Shown here: one piece after another, positions 48,564-57,853 of the stretch
Layout: every line of letters begins with the position of its first letter
Numbering within the stretch: the first letter of the stretch is position 1
Assembly (NCBI RefSeq): GCF_010725725.1
Contig: NZ_AP022599.1
Location: 2,108,001 to 2,172,000, forward strand
DNA: 64,000 bases
Direction of reading: 5' to 3'
Source: Mycolicibacterium pulveris
GTDB taxonomy: Bacteria; Actinomycetota; Actinomycetes; Mycobacteriales; Mycobacteriaceae
Notes under the pieces: model-generated
What the model saw: only the letters and a program-made list of their open reading frames with translations
Database searches by the model: none
Told to the model about the DNA's origin: nothing
Program-made: the position numbers and the translations under genes

Positions 48564-51500
48564 GTGTTCGCCTGGTGGGGTCGAACGGTGTACCGATACC
48601 GATACATCGTCATCGGCGTCATGGTCACGCTGTGTCTCGGTGGCGGTCTGTTCGGCATCAGCCTGGGCAACCACGTCACGCAGAGCGGCTTCTACGACGA
48701 CGGCAGCGAGTCGGTGCACGCGTCGGTGGTCGGCGACGAGGTCTATGGCCGCGACCGCACCAGCCACGTGGTGGCGATCCTCACCCCGCCCGACGGGGAG
48801 AAGGTCGACAACCCGGAGTGGCAGCGCGACGTGACCGGTGAACTCGACAGTTTCGTCGAGGACCACTCGGATCAGGTGGTGGGCTGGGTCGGCTGGCTGA
48901 AAGCGCCCGACGCCGCCAGCGAGACCGTCCAGCAGATGAAGACCAGCGATCTGTCCAAGACGTTCATCAGCATCCCGCTCAAGGGCGAGACCGACGACGA
49001 GATCCTGAAGAACTATCAGGTCGTGGAACCCGACCTGCAGCAGGTCAACGACGGCCGCATCAAGCTGGCCGGGCTCAACCCGCTGGCCAGCGAGCTGACC
49101 GGCAGCATCGGCAAGGACCAGCGCCGCGCGGAGATCGCGGCCATCCCGCTGGTGTGCGTCGTGCTGTTCTTTGTGTTCGGCGGTGTGGTGGCCGCCGCGC
49201 TGCCCGGGCTGATCGGCGCCCTGACGATCGCGGGCGCGCTCGGCATCGTGCGCCTGCTCGCCGAGTTCATGCCCGTGCACTTCTTCGCCCAGCCGGTGGT
49301 GACGCTGATGGGCCTGGGCATCGCGGTCGACTACGGGCTGTTCATGGTGAGCCGCTTCCGCGAGGAGATCGCCGAGGGTTACGACACCGAGGCCGCGGTG
49401 CGCCGCACGGTGATGACCTCCGGGCGCACCGTCATGTTCTCCGCGGTGATCCTGGTGGCGTCGTCGGTGCCGCTGCTGCTGTTCCCGCAGGGCTTCCTCA
49501 AGTCGATCACCTACGCGATCATCGCCTCGGTGATGCTGGCGGCGATCCTGTCGGTCACCGTGCTGGCCGCCGCGCTGGGCATCCTCGGGCCCAACGTCGA
49601 TGCGCTCGGGGTGCGCACGCTGCTGCGGGTGCCGTTCTTCCGCAACTGGAAGCCGATGCGCGTCTACCTGGAGTGGCTGGCGGAGAAGATGCAGAAGACC
49701 AAGACCCGCGCCGAGGTCGAGAAGGGCTTCTGGGGCAAGCTGGTCAACCGGGTGATGAAGCGGCCGATCGCGTTCGCCGCGCCGATCGTGATCGCGATGA
49801 TCCTGTTGATCATTCCGCTGGGCAGCCTGTCGCTCGGCGGCATCAGCGAGAAATACCTGCCGCCCGACAACTCGGTGCGCCTGGCGCAGGAGGAGTTCGA
49901 CAGCAACTTCTCGGGGTTCCGCACCGAGCCGTTGACGATCGTGATGGAACGCCAGGACGGCGAGCCGATCACCGATCAGCAGATCGCCGAGGTGCGCAAC
50001 AAGGCGATGACGGTGCCCGGGTTCATCGCTCCCGACGGCGACACCGCCAAGATGTGGCAGGAGCGCGCCGTCCAGGAGGGCGGATCCGAGGATCCGTCGG
50101 TGCGGGTGATCCAGAACGGCCTGGAGAACCGCAACGACGCGGCGAAGAAGATCTCCGAGCTGCGGGCCCTGTCACCGCCGCGGGGCATCACCGTATCCAT
50201 CGGTGGCACACCGGCTTTGGAGCAGGACAGCATTCACAGCCTGTTCGACAAGCTGCCGCTGATGGTGACGCTGCTGATCGTGACCACGACGATCCTGATG
50301 TTCCTGGCGTTCGGATCGGTGGTGCTGCCGATCAAGGCCGCGGTGATGAGCGCGTTGACGCTCGGTTCGACGATGGGTGTGCTCACCTGGATGTTCGTCG
50401 ACGGGCACGGCTCCGGGCTGATGAACTACACCCCGCAGCCGTTGATGGCGCCGATGATCGGCCTGATCATCGCCGTGATCTGGGGTCTGTCCACCGACTA
50501 CGAGGTGTTCCTGGTGTCGCGCATGGTGGAGGCCCGGGAACGCGGCATGTCCACCGCCGAGGCGATTCGGATCGGCACCGCGACCACCGGCCGGTTGATC
50601 ACCGGTGCCGCGCTGGTGCTGGCCGTCGTCGCCGGTGCGTTCGTGTTCTCCGACCTGGTGATGATGAAGTACCTGGCGTTCGGCCTGCTGATCGCGCTGC
50701 TGCTGGACGCCACCGTGGTCCGGATGTTCCTGGTGCCCTCGGTGATGAAGCTGCTGGGCGACGACTGCTGGTGGGCGCCGCGCTGGATGAAGCGGATCCA
50801 GGAGCGTCTCGGGTTGGGCGAAACCGATCTGCCCGACGAGCGGAAGCGGCCCGCCGTCCGCGAGACCGCGGAGAGCCCGGAGGCGTTGGTGGGTGCCGGC
50901 GCGCCGGTGCCGCCTCGCCCGCCGGTGCGGCCGCGGCCACCGCATGACCCCACGCATCCGGCGCCCGAGGGGCCGTCACGCCCGGGGGCGACCACGCGGA
51001 TCGCCACGCCGCGCTCCGCTCCGTCGGGCGCGGGCACCACCCGGATTCCCGGCGCGCAGAAGGCCGAGGAGCCGCCGACCACGCGGATCGCGATGGCCCG
51101 CAACGCCGTACGCAACGTGGTGAACAGCGCGGCCGCCGCCACCCGGCAGGCCGCCAAACCACCGGCTCCGCGGCCGCCGGCCCCGCAGGCGCCGCGAGAG
51201 GACCGCGAGATCGAGTCGTGGCTGGGTGAATTACGCGGCACCGCAACGCCTCCCGGCCCGCCGCCGCCGAGCCCGGTCCCGCCTCCTGGCGGTGGGCGGC
51301 CGTCGGCCGAGGCCACGCGTGCCATGCCGCGGCCACCGCGGCAGGAGCCCGGCAACGAGCCCACGACCGCGATCCCGGTGCCGCCCAACGCGTCACAGGA
51401 CGTCGACGATGCCACGACGGCGCTTCGCACTCCGCCGGTGGAGACCTCCCAGGAGGGCAACGGAGATCCCGAGGCCACGGAGAAAATCGACACGCGGGAC

Positions 51501-51572
51501 GACGAGACGCCCAAGCGCCGCGGCGGCGGTGTGAGCGCGCAGGACCTCCTGCGTCGCGAAGGCCGCCTCTAG
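48564..51572 (+). CDS. mmpL3: Trehalose monomycolate transporter MmpL3
   Basis: A 1002-residue RND-family protein that exports trehalose monomycolate across the plasma membrane, essential in mycobacteria. Twelve membrane helices in two groups flank two periplasmic domains. The proton-relay pairs fall at the same numbers as in M. tuberculosis: D256-Y257 in GIAVDYGLF and D645-Y646 in GLSTDYEVF. The cytosolic tail (after about 770) is longer than in M. tuberculosis (944 residues in all) and contains repeated TTRI-type motifs. GTG 48564 lies 6 nt after AAGGAG. It is downstream of trmB and the NYN gene on the same strand. Confidence 0.95.
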   Translation: MFAWWGRTVYRYRYIVIGVMVTLCLGGGLFGISLGNHVTQSGFYDDGSESVHASVVGDEVYGRDRTSHVVAILTPPDGEKVDNPEWQRDVTGELDSFVEDHSDQVVGWVGWLKAPDAASETVQQMKTSDLSKTFISIPLKGETDDEILKNYQVVEPDLQQVNDGRIKLAGLNPLASELTGSIGKDQRRAEIAAIPLVCVVLFFVFGGVVAAALPGLIGALTIAGALGIVRLLAEFMPVHFFAQPVVTLMGLGIAVDYGLFMVSRFREEIAEGYDTEAAVRRTVMTSGRTVMFSAVILVASSVPLLLFPQGFLKSITYAIIASVMLAAILSVTVLAAALGILGPNVDALGVRTLLRVPFFRNWKPMRVYLEWLAEKMQKTKTRAEVEKGFWGKLVNRVMKRPIAFAAPIVIAMILLIIPLGSLSLGGISEKYLPPDNSVRLAQEEFDSNFSGFRTEPLTIVMERQDGEPITDQQIAEVRNKAMTVPGFIAPDGDTAKMWQERAVQEGGSEDPSVRVIQNGLENRNDAAKKISELRALSPPRGITVSIGGTPALEQDSIHSLFDKLPLMVTLLIVTTTILMFLAFGSVVLPIKAAVMSALTLGSTMGVLTWMFVDGHGSGLMNYTPQPLMAPMIGLIIAVIWGLSTDYEVFLVSRMVEARERGMSTAEAIRIGTATTGRLITGAALVLAVVAGAFVFSDLVMMKYLAFGLLIALLLDATVVRMFLVPSVMKLLGDDCWWAPRWMKRIQERLGLGETDLPDERKRPAVRETAESPEALVGAGAPVPPRPPVRPRPPHDPTHPAPEGPSRPGATTRIATPRSAPSGAGTTRIPGAQKAEEPPTTRIAMARNAVRNVVNSAAAATRQAAKPPAPRPPAPQAPREDREIESWLGELRGTATPPGPPPPSPVPPPGGGRPSAEATRAMPRPPRQEPGNEPTTAIPVPPNASQDVDDATTALRTPPVETSQEGNGDPEATEKIDTRDDETPKRRGGGVSAQDLLRREGRL

Positions 51573-51581
51573 ATCTACGCT

Positions 51582-51613
51582 TTTCCCGCCCAAAGGGACA
51601 TTGGGGCGGGAAA
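51582..51613. terminator. Bidirectional terminator after mmpL3
   Basis: TTTCCCGCCC (51582-51591) pairs perfectly with GGGCGGGAAA (51604-51613) around a 12-nt loop, between the convergent mmpL3 and AI-2E-type genes. Confidence 0.7.
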
Positions 51614-51677
51614 GTGCGAGAAGATTTCGCCGTTTCGTCGGTGTCGGCGCGGGGCGAGGGCGCGAGCGCGGAGGGCG

Positions 51678-52820
51678 CTATTCCTGCGCGGGAACGTCGT
51701 CGGGTTCGGCTTCGACCCGGGTGCCTTCCTCGGCGGCCAGCGCGGCTTCTTCGGCCGCCGGGTCACTGGCCGTCAACACCCGCACGGCGCTGTTGAGAAA
51801 CGCCATCACCGGCACAGCGAGCAACGCCCCGACGATGCCTGCCATCACCCCGCCCGCGGCGATCGCGAGCACGATGGCCAGCGGATGGATCGAGACCGCG
51901 CGGCCCATCACCAGCGGCTGCAGCACATGGCCTTCCAGCTGCTGCACGGCGATGACCAGGCCCAGCGTGATCAACGCGTAGATCCAGCCCTTCGCGATCA
52001 ACGCGACGATCACCGCCAGGAAGCCGGTGATCACGGCACCGACCAGCGGAATGAACGCGCCGAGGAACACCAGCGACGCCAACGGCAGCGCCAGCGGCAC
52101 CCCCATGATCGCCAGGCCGGTGCCGATCCCCACCGCGTCGACCAGCGCGACCAAAAACGTCGCCCGCACATACCCGATCAGCGAACGGAACCCGGCCTTG
52201 CCGGCGTCACGCACCCGGTCGCGGACATGGTCGGGAAAGATCTGGGTGACGAACGCGAAGATGTTGCGCCCGCCGTGCAGCAGAAAGATCAGCGTGAACA
52301 GCACGAGCAGCGCACCGGTGACGATCTCGGTCACCGTCGTCGCCGTCGACAGCGCACCGCTGGTCAGCCGCTCCTGGTTGTTGCGCAGCGCTTCCACCGC
52401 CGCGGTGCGCATCTGGTCGATCTGCTGGTCGCTGACCCCCAGCGGGCCGTCGGTCAACCAGTTGCCGACGCCGTCGATGCTCTGGGTCACCTGCTCGACG
52501 AGCGCCGGCGCCCCCTCGATGAACTGGCTGACGACGAACGTCATGATCCCGCCGACGACCGCGAACCCGCCGAGCAGCATCAGCGCCACCGCGCCGCCGC
52601 GGGGCGCACCGCGCCGGTGCAGGAAGTCGACGGCCGGCAGCAACAGCGCGGCCAGGATCGTCGCCAGCGCGACGGGGACGACGATGATCTCGAGCTGCTT
52701 GACCACCCAGAGCAGGGCCACGACGGCAGCCGCTATCACCAGCAGTCGCCACGACCATGCCGCGGCTTTACGGACGAGCGGGCTGACCGCCTCGTCATCC
52801 ACAGATAGACCCGCGGGCAT
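51678..52820 (-). CDS. AI-2E-family transporter/permease, Rv0205-type
   Basis: A 380-residue membrane protein of the AI-2E exporter (UPF0118) family: six to eight hydrophobic helices, with a soluble loop at about residues 110-190 and the family segment [27 protein letters not shown] (in part: [15 protein letters not shown]). The C-terminal tail is acidic. Members export small molecules or ions; the cargo is unknown in mycobacteria. The frame opens at 52889, but ATG 52820 ([11 protein letters not shown]) is a better start. It is the Rv0205 equivalent, between mmpL3 and a Rv0204c-type gene. Confidence 0.85.
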   Translation of the reverse strand: MPAGLSVDDEAVSPLVRKAAAWSWRLLVIAAAVVALLWVVKQLEIIVVPVALATILAALLLPAVDFLHRRGAPRGGAVALMLLGGFAVVGGIMTFVVSQFIEGAPALVEQVTQSIDGVGNWLTDGPLGVSDQQIDQMRTAAVEALRNNQERLTSGALSTATTVTEIVTGALLVLFTLIFLLHGGRNIFAFVTQIFPDHVRDRVRDAGKAGFRSLIGYVRATFLVALVDAVGIGTGLAIMGVPLALPLASLVFLGAFIPLVGAVITGFLAVIVALIAKGWIYALITLGLVIAVQQLEGHVLQPLVMGRAVSIHPLAIVLAIAAGGVMAGIVGALLAVPVMAFLNSAVRVLTASDPAAEEAALAAEEGTRVEAEPDDVPAQE

Positions 52821-52906
52821 CCCGCTAGCGTAACGGCCGCAGGCGGGCACCCGCCGAACGGCGATCGGTCCCGGAATCCGGCCCGCCACGATCTACCCTG
52901 TAGGTC

Positions 52907-53977
52907 GTGTCTCACGACGCGACGGCGAGCGAGGCGCGCAGCCAGGGGCGCCCCGCACGCGGTAAGTACTGGTGGGTGCGCTGGGCGGTCATCGCCGTCC
53001 TGGTCGTCGTCCTCGCCGTCGAACTGGGGCTGGTGTGGGATCAGCTGGCCAAGGCCTGGCACAGCCTGTACACCGCCAAGTGGGCGTGGGTCGCGGCGGC
53101 CGTCGGCACCGCGATGGCCTCGATGCACTTCTTCGGTGACATCCAGCGCAAGCTGCTGCGATCGGCGGGTGTTCCGGTGCGGCAGTGGCGATCCCAGGCA
53201 GCGTTCTACGGGGGCAACTCGCTGAGCACCACGCTGCCCGGCGGTCCGGTGCTGTCGGCGACGTTCATCTACCGGCAGCAACGCATCTGGGGCGCGACGC
53301 CGGTCATCGCGTCGTGGCAGTTGGTGATGTCCGGTGCGCTGCAGGTGATCAGCCTGACCCTGCTCGGGTTGGGCAGCGCGTTCTTTCTCGGCGCGCGGCA
53401 GAACCCGTTCTCGCTGATCTTCACGCTGGCCGGGTTCGTCCTGCTGATCGTGTTGGCCCAGGCGGTCGCCTCACGGCCGGACCTGCTCGACGGTATCGGC
53501 GTGCGCGTGCTGTCGTGGGTCAACTACCTGCGCACCAAACCGTCGGACAACGGCGTCAAGAAGTGGCGCGAGACGCTGGCCCAGCTCGAGTCGGTCAAGC
53601 TGACCCGCCCGCAGCTGGGCGTCGCGTTCGTGTGGTCGATGTTCACCCTGGTGACCGGCGTGGCCACGCTGCTGTTCTCCTGCTACGCCGCCGGTGGCCG
53701 GCCCTCACTGCTCGGGGTGGTGGTGGCCTACGTCGCCGCCCGCGCGGTCGGCTCGATACCGCTGATGCCCGGCGGGCTGCTGATGGTCGAGGCGGTGCTG
53801 GTGCCCGGGCTGGTGTCGAGCGGGATGACGTTGGCCTCGGCGATCTCGGCCATGCTGATCTACCGGTTGATCAGCTGGGTGTTCATCGCGGCCATCGGCT
53901 GGGTGGTGTTCTTCTTCATGTTCCGCACCGAGTCCGAGATCGACCCCGACGCCATCCCCGATGCCGCCCAGGCCTGA
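52907..53977 (+). CDS. YbhN/LPG-synthase-like membrane protein, Rv0204c-type
   Basis: A 356-residue membrane protein with eight or so helices and the flippase-like motif FYGGNSLSTTLPGGPVLSATF early on and GSIPLMPGGLLMVEAVLVPGLV towards the end (in part), as in the lysylphosphatidylglycerol synthetase/UPF0104 family. It lacks the soluble catalytic domain of true LPG synthases, so a lipid-translocation role is more likely than synthesis. GTG 52907 is the start. It is followed after 11 nt by a DUF3054 gene. Confidence 0.82.
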   Translation: MSHDATASEARSQGRPARGKYWWVRWAVIAVLVVVLAVELGLVWDQLAKAWHSLYTAKWAWVAAAVGTAMASMHFFGDIQRKLLRSAGVPVRQWRSQAAFYGGNSLSTTLPGGPVLSATFIYRQQRIWGATPVIASWQLVMSGALQVISLTLLGLGSAFFLGARQNPFSLIFTLAGFVLLIVLAQAVASRPDLLDGIGVRVLSWVNYLRTKPSDNGVKKWRETLAQLESVKLTRPQLGVAFVWSMFTLVTGVATLLFSCYAAGGRPSLLGVVVAYVAARAVGSIPLMPGGLLMVEAVLVPGLVSSGMTLASAISAMLIYRLISWVFIAAIGWVVFFFMFRTESEIDPDAIPDAAQA

Positions 53978-53988
53978 TTGGAGCCCGC

Positions 53989-54369
53989 ATGCCGCCGCTT
54001 GCCGATGAGCAGACCCGCCCCGCGCTGACCGCGCTGGCGACCGACCTCGCCTGCGTCGTCGTGTTCTGCATCCTCGGCAGGCGCAGCCACGCCGAGGGCC
54101 TGAACCTGGCCGGGATCGCCGAGACGGCGTGGCCGTTCGTGTCCGGCGCCGCGGCGGGCTGGGTGCTGTCGCGCGGCTGGCGCAAACCGGTCGCCTTGGT
54201 GCCCACCGGCGTGGTGGTGTGGGTGTGCACGATCGCGGTGGGACTGCTGCTGCGCAAGGTTACCGGGTCCGGCATCGCGCCGAGTTTCATTGTGGTGGCT
54301 TCGATTTCGACCGCGGTGCTGCTACTCGGCTGGCGGGTCGCGGTCGCGGTCATGGTGAGCCGCCGCTGA
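53989..54369 (+). CDS. DUF3054 membrane protein
   Basis: A 126-residue protein with four hydrophobic helices, containing CVVVFCILGRRSHAEGLNLAG, AWPFVSGAAAGWVLSRGW and KVTGSGIAPSFIVVA, which match DUF3054. The function is unknown. ATG 53989 has GGAG 5-9 nt upstream and follows the previous stop by 11 nt. The start is inside a longer open frame (from 53185) that is a shadow. Its end overlaps the converging histidine kinase gene by 48 nt. Confidence 0.85.
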   Translation: MPPLADEQTRPALTALATDLACVVVFCILGRRSHAEGLNLAGIAETAWPFVSGAAAGWVLSRGWRKPVALVPTGVVVWVCTIAVGLLLRKVTGSGIAPSFIVVASISTAVLLLGWRVAVAVMVSRR

Positions 54370-55677
54370 CGCCGACACGGTCAGGGTGGCACGTAACCCG
54401 CCGAGCGGGCTGTCGGACAGCTCGATTCGCCCGCCGTGCAGCCCGGCCTGCTGCGCGACGAGCGCCAAACCGAGCCCGGAACCGCCGGGCGCCGCGGTGC
54501 TGCCGCGGGCGAACCGGCCCAGCACCGATCGGTGCTCGTCGGCGGGAAGACCGCGCCCGTTGTCGTCGACGACGATCGTCACCGCGGTGTCGTCGCGGTG
54601 CGCGGTGAGCACGATGCGCGTCGCCTCGCCATGTCGGATCGCGTTGCGCACCAGGTTGTCCACCGCCAGCCGCAGGCCGCTCGGCCAGCCCCAGACCGAG
54701 CCGAGTCGCTCGTCGGCCTCCACCACGATCTGCACGGCGCTGCCCGGTCGGGTGTTCTCGCGCGCGACGCGGTCGAGCAGGTCGGTGACGTCGATGAGCT
54801 CGCGGTCCTTGGGCTGCGCCAGCTGGCCCGAGGCCAGCTGACCGAGCGCGGTGATGATCGCCTCCACGCGGCGCTGGGCGCGGGCCAGATCGGCGACCAC
54901 CTCCTGGCGCTCCTCGGCGGGCAGATCGTGGATGCGCAGGGTGTCCAGATCAGCGCGCATCGCGGTCAGCGGGGTACGCAGTTCGTGCGCGGCGTTGGCG
55001 GCGAAGTCCCGGGCGGCCTGCAACGAGTTGCTGGTGGACTCCTGGGCGGCTGCCAGCCGGCGCAGCATCCCCGACATCGCCTCGGACAGCTCCTCGGCTT
55101 CGCGCACCCCGTGCACCTCGGGCAGCTTCTCCGTGCCCTTGCCGAGGCGCTTGGTGTGCTCGGTCAGCTTGCGCAGCGGGCGGATCGCCGGTCCCGCGAG
55201 CAGCCAGCCCAGCCCGCCCGCGATCGATACGGTGATCGCCCCGACCGCGACGTACCACGGAATCCGCGAGGGGCTCAGCAGGATGGTGTCGGCGCGGATA
55301 CCCACCGACATGAGAAGCCCGCCCTGCCGCTCGACGGCGATGGTCCGCACCCGATAGTCCACGCCGTTGACTTCGACCGTCTCGGTGCCCGGAGCCAGCC
55401 GCGGCAGCTGGAAGCCGCGCTGGAACACCACCTGGCCGGTGGACGCCGACCGGCCCGTCGTCAGCACACCGCGGCGCGGGTCGTCGAGCTGACTCGGCCG
55501 CATGCTGGCTTCGATGATCGCGTCGAGCCGCCGGTCCAGTTGGTCCACATCGTTGTTGGCCAGTACCACCGAGGTGAGGACGGTGAACGCGGCGACGACG
55601 GTGGCTGCCGCCGCCGCTGCGGCCACCGCCACCCTGGTGCGCAGGGACGCGGAGCGCAGAAGCCGCGGTGCCCGCAC
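54322..55677 (-). CDS. Sensor histidine kinase, PrrB-like
   Basis: A 451-residue kinase with two membrane helices (about 15-42 and 140-162) around an extracytoplasmic sensor domain, a HAMP region and a kinase core. The phospho-acceptor is H231 in NAAHELRTPLTAM. The ATP-binding N-box is NLVRNAIRHG, the G1 box DDNGRGLP and the G2 box GGSGLGLALV. It resembles PrrB, the 446-residue kinase of the mycobacterial PrrAB system, and lies 23 nt after its response regulator. As prrAB is elsewhere in M. tuberculosis (Rv0902c-Rv0903c), this looks like a second PrrAB-type pair, such as M. smegmatis also has near mmpL3. Confidence 0.85.
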   Translation of the reverse strand: MRAPRLLRSASLRTRVAVAAAAAAATVVAAFTVLTSVVLANNDVDQLDRRLDAIIEASMRPSQLDDPRRGVLTTGRSASTGQVVFQRGFQLPRLAPGTETVEVNGVDYRVRTIAVERQGGLLMSVGIRADTILLSPSRIPWYVAVGAITVSIAGGLGWLLAGPAIRPLRKLTEHTKRLGKGTEKLPEVHGVREAEELSEAMSGMLRRLAAAQESTSNSLQAARDFAANAAHELRTPLTAMRADLDTLRIHDLPAEERQEVVADLARAQRRVEAIITALGQLASGQLAQPKDRELIDVTDLLDRVARENTRPGSAVQIVVEADERLGSVWGWPSGLRLAVDNLVRNAIRHGEATRIVLTAHRDDTAVTIVVDDNGRGLPADEHRSVLGRFARGSTAAPGGSGLGLALVAQQAGLHGGRIELSDSPLGGLRATLTVSASAAAHHDRDRDPPAE

Positions 55678-55700
55678 CCGTCAGGTCTCGTTCCGCGAGT

Positions 55701-56420
55701 TCACGACTCGTCCCGCAGCACGTACCCGATCCCGCGAACGGTGTGGATGACCCGCGGCAGCCCCTCGCGTTCGAGCTTGCGCCGCAGATAGGAGATGAAC
55801 ACGTCGGCGACGTTGGTGTCGACCTCGAAGTCGTAGCCCCAGACCAACTCCAGCAGGCGCTGACGGCTCAACACCACGCCGGCGTTCTCGGCCAGCACGG
55901 CCAGCAGGTCGAACTCGCGCTTGGTGAGGTCGACGCGTCCGCCGTCGACGAACACCAGCCTGCGTGCGCTGTCGATCGTCAACGGGCCCACGGTCCTCGG
56001 CTGCGCCGCCTGCTCGGCGTGACTCGACCGGCGCAGCAGGGCGTGCAGACGCGCCACCAACTCGCCCAGGTCGAACGGTTTGGTCAGGTAATCGTCGGCG
56101 CCGGCCTCCAACCCGGCGATGCGGTCGTTGACGGTGTCGCGCGCCGACAGCACACAGATCGGGATGTCGTTGCCCAGCGCGCGCAGCGCGGTCACCACCG
56201 CGACGCCGTCCAGTTCCGGCATCTGCACGTCCAGCACCAGCGCGTCGTGCGGTTCGGCGGACAACAGCCGCAGCGCCTCTTTACCGCTTGCCGCGACCCG
56301 GACGTCGAAGCCGGAATGACGCAGACCGCGCGCCACCGACGTCCGGACATCCGGGTCGTCGTCGACCATCAGCACGGTGCGGCCCGCGTCGTGCTGCGGC
56401 GCGGGCGGCCCAGCCGGCAC
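55701..56420 (-). CDS. Response regulator, PrrA-like (OmpR family)
   Basis: A 239-residue regulator with a receiver domain (acidic pocket D20-D22, phospho-acceptor D64 in [12 protein letters not shown], conserved lysine in DDYLTKPF) and an OmpR-type winged helix ([19 protein letters not shown] and [14 protein letters not shown]). It matches PrrA strongly in [18 protein letters not shown]. The GTG at 56420 starts only 5 nt after the stop of the hemophore-like gene, and the kinase gene follows 23 nt downstream, so the three are likely one operon. The signal could be related to haem or redox state (inference). Confidence 0.88.
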   Translation of the reverse strand: MPAGPPAPQHDAGRTVLMVDDDPDVRTSVARGLRHSGFDVRVAASGKEALRLLSAEPHDALVLDVQMPELDGVAVVTALRALGNDIPICVLSARDTVNDRIAGLEAGADDYLTKPFDLGELVARLHALLRRSSHAEQAAQPRTVGPLTIDSARRLVFVDGGRVDLTKREFDLLAVLAENAGVVLSRQRLLELVWGYDFEVDTNVADVFISYLRRKLEREGLPRVIHTVRGIGYVLRDES

Positions 56421-56425
56421 GCGGA

Positions 56426-56815
56426 TTACGGAGTGTCGGCGATACCGTCACCGTCGATGTCGCCGCAGCGGTGCTTCAGGTCGACCAGCGGCTGGCGGAT
56501 GTGGGTGAGTTCTGCCTTCACCTGTGGGTTGTTGTTCAGGTACTCCTGGACCTTGGGGCGAACCTCGTCACGCGGCAGGCCCTCGAGGCTGGTGAAGAAC
56601 CAGTTCACGTCGGGGTGCGTGAACAGATACGCCGACGTCGCGGCCGAGACGCCGGAAGCCACCCCGGCCAGATCGGCCGCGGTGCAGTTCGGCGGCGCGT
56701 CGGCCAGAGCCGACGGCGCCACGGTGGCAGCACCGAACAACATCGCACCGGCGATCGCGCCGGTGCCGACCGCGCCAGCTACTGCACGTCGCGCAGAACG
56801 GGCCGAGAGCAACAT
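56426..56815 (-). CDS. Secreted hemophore-like protein, Rv0203-type
   Basis: A 129-residue protein with a Sec signal peptide (hydrophobic stretch about 12-38, cleavage near SALADAPP) and a small helical mature domain with [30 protein letters not shown] and the C-terminal [16 protein letters not shown]; two cysteines could bond. Rv0203 is a secreted haem-binding protein that works with MmpL3 and MmpL11, and this gene sits between those two as in M. tuberculosis. ATG 56815 follows GAAGGAG with good spacing; TTG 56821 is an alternative. A perfect inverted repeat lies 32 bp upstream. Confidence 0.82.
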   Translation of the reverse strand: MLLSARSARRAVAGAVGTGAIAGAMLFGAATVAPSALADAPPNCTAADLAGVASGVSAATSAYLFTHPDVNWFFTSLEGLPRDEVRPKVQEYLNNNPQVKAELTHIRQPLVDLKHRCGDIDGDGIADTP

Positions 56816-56847
56816 GGGCAAGCTCCTTCATCGGAAGTGGAGTGGCC

Positions 56848-56865
56848 GTAACCGTGAGCGGTTAC
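56848..56865. repeat. Inverted repeat upstream of the Rv0203-type gene
   Basis: GTAACCG and CGGTTAC flank TGAG, a perfect 7-4-7 palindrome. It may end the transcript of the upstream hemophore-like gene or be an operator for the Rv0203-type gene. No T-tract follows. No IdeR box was found in the 56816-56997 gap. Confidence 0.4.
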
Positions 56866-56997
56866 CGACATGGACCAACGCTAAAAAGCTAAGCAGAATG
56901 TCGGCCGACTTTCCTGTCTTGTGCTCAACCAATCCCAAGAAAGTCTCAAACCCGCAGTTCAGGGCCCCACCTGCACAGGCGCTCGCGTCGCCTGCGG

Positions 56998-57564
56998 CTA
57001 CGGCAAGCCCGCGATCGGCGCCGTCGGCAACCGGCCCGAGCCCGGCGTGACCGACGACGCGGCCGGCGACCGCACCGCCGCGGACGTATCGGGCAGCCCG
57101 GTATGGTGCGCCGTCGGCAGTGCTCCGGGCAAACTCGGCTGCGGCTGCTGCACGGACTGCTGCGCCTGCTGCAACAGACCCATCATCTGCGGCAGGGTCA
57201 GCGGCAGCTTGCATCGGCTGGACAGCGAAGCCAGCGGCTGCTGCAGCTGCTGCAGCTCCTTGGCGACCTTCGGGTTGGCGTCGAAATAGGCCTTGACCGC
57301 CCCCAGCGACGCCGGCCCGGCCTGCTGCTGCGAGATCGTGGTCAACGTCTGGTTGGTCTTCGGGTGCTCGTCGAGGTAGTCGCCGATCGAGGTGGCGACC
57401 GACCCGATGGTCTTGGCCACCTCGCTGGCGGCGCACGGGTCGGCGCCAGCTGTCGCCGACGGGGCCGACGGCATCGTCAACCCGGCCACCACGGCGCCTC
57501 CGACAGCGGCCGCAGCGAACACGGCGGCGAGGCTGCGTCGCAGCGTGCGGTCGGTCGGTCTCAT
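56998..57564 (-). CDS. Second hemophore-related secreted protein
   Basis: A 188-residue protein with an N-terminal signal peptide (hydrophobic about 10-38, AGADP near the cleavage site) and a domain like the Rv0203-type one: DPCAASEVAKTIGSVATSIG, DEHPKTNQTLT, NPKVAKELQQL and SSRCKLPL, with two cysteines in matching places. A Gln/Pro-rich tail of about 70 residues follows. It belongs to the mycobacterial hemophore-related group. ATG 57564 has GGAG 5-9 nt upstream; the frame opens to 57702 in non-coding sequence. It is divergent from mmpL11 and may feed haem to it (inference). Confidence 0.75.
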   Translation of the reverse strand: MRPTDRTLRRSLAAVFAAAAVGGAVVAGLTMPSAPSATAGADPCAASEVAKTIGSVATSIGDYLDEHPKTNQTLTTISQQQAGPASLGAVKAYFDANPKVAKELQQLQQPLASLSSRCKLPLTLPQMMGLLQQAQQSVQQPQPSLPGALPTAHHTGLPDTSAAVRSPAASSVTPGSGRLPTAPIAGLP

Positions 57565-57853
57565 GGGCACTCCTATACGCTTTGCGAACGTTTGCGCTGC
57601 CTCGCATAAACCTGCGATCGGCGGCGATGGTGTCCCCCGACGACAAGGCCACCGAAAGGGCGACGAAAAGAGCGGCGATCCTGCCAGCGCACATACTGCC
57701 ATCCGCTCGGCCGGCGGGGCCCGAAGGGCAGGATTAGAGCCGCTTAAAACGTTGCTGGCAGGTTCTTCGCCCGACCGCGCAATACCACAAGCTGCTGTAC
57801 GCTCACGCTACGAAACGCCGTGCGGAAATGGGGAGTTCAACATCCAGCAGTTA

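Noticed and set aside
57583..57594. Imperfect palindrome GCGAACGTTTGC upstream of the hemophore-related gene
   Set aside because: The AACGTT core lacks the 2-nt spacer of a KstR site and symmetry is incomplete; no regulator is suggested.
56816..57853. IdeR (iron) boxes near the haem-related genes
   Set aside because: CTTAGCTTTTTAGCG on the minus strand recalls half sites, but nothing near TTAGGTTAGGCTAACCTAA is present.
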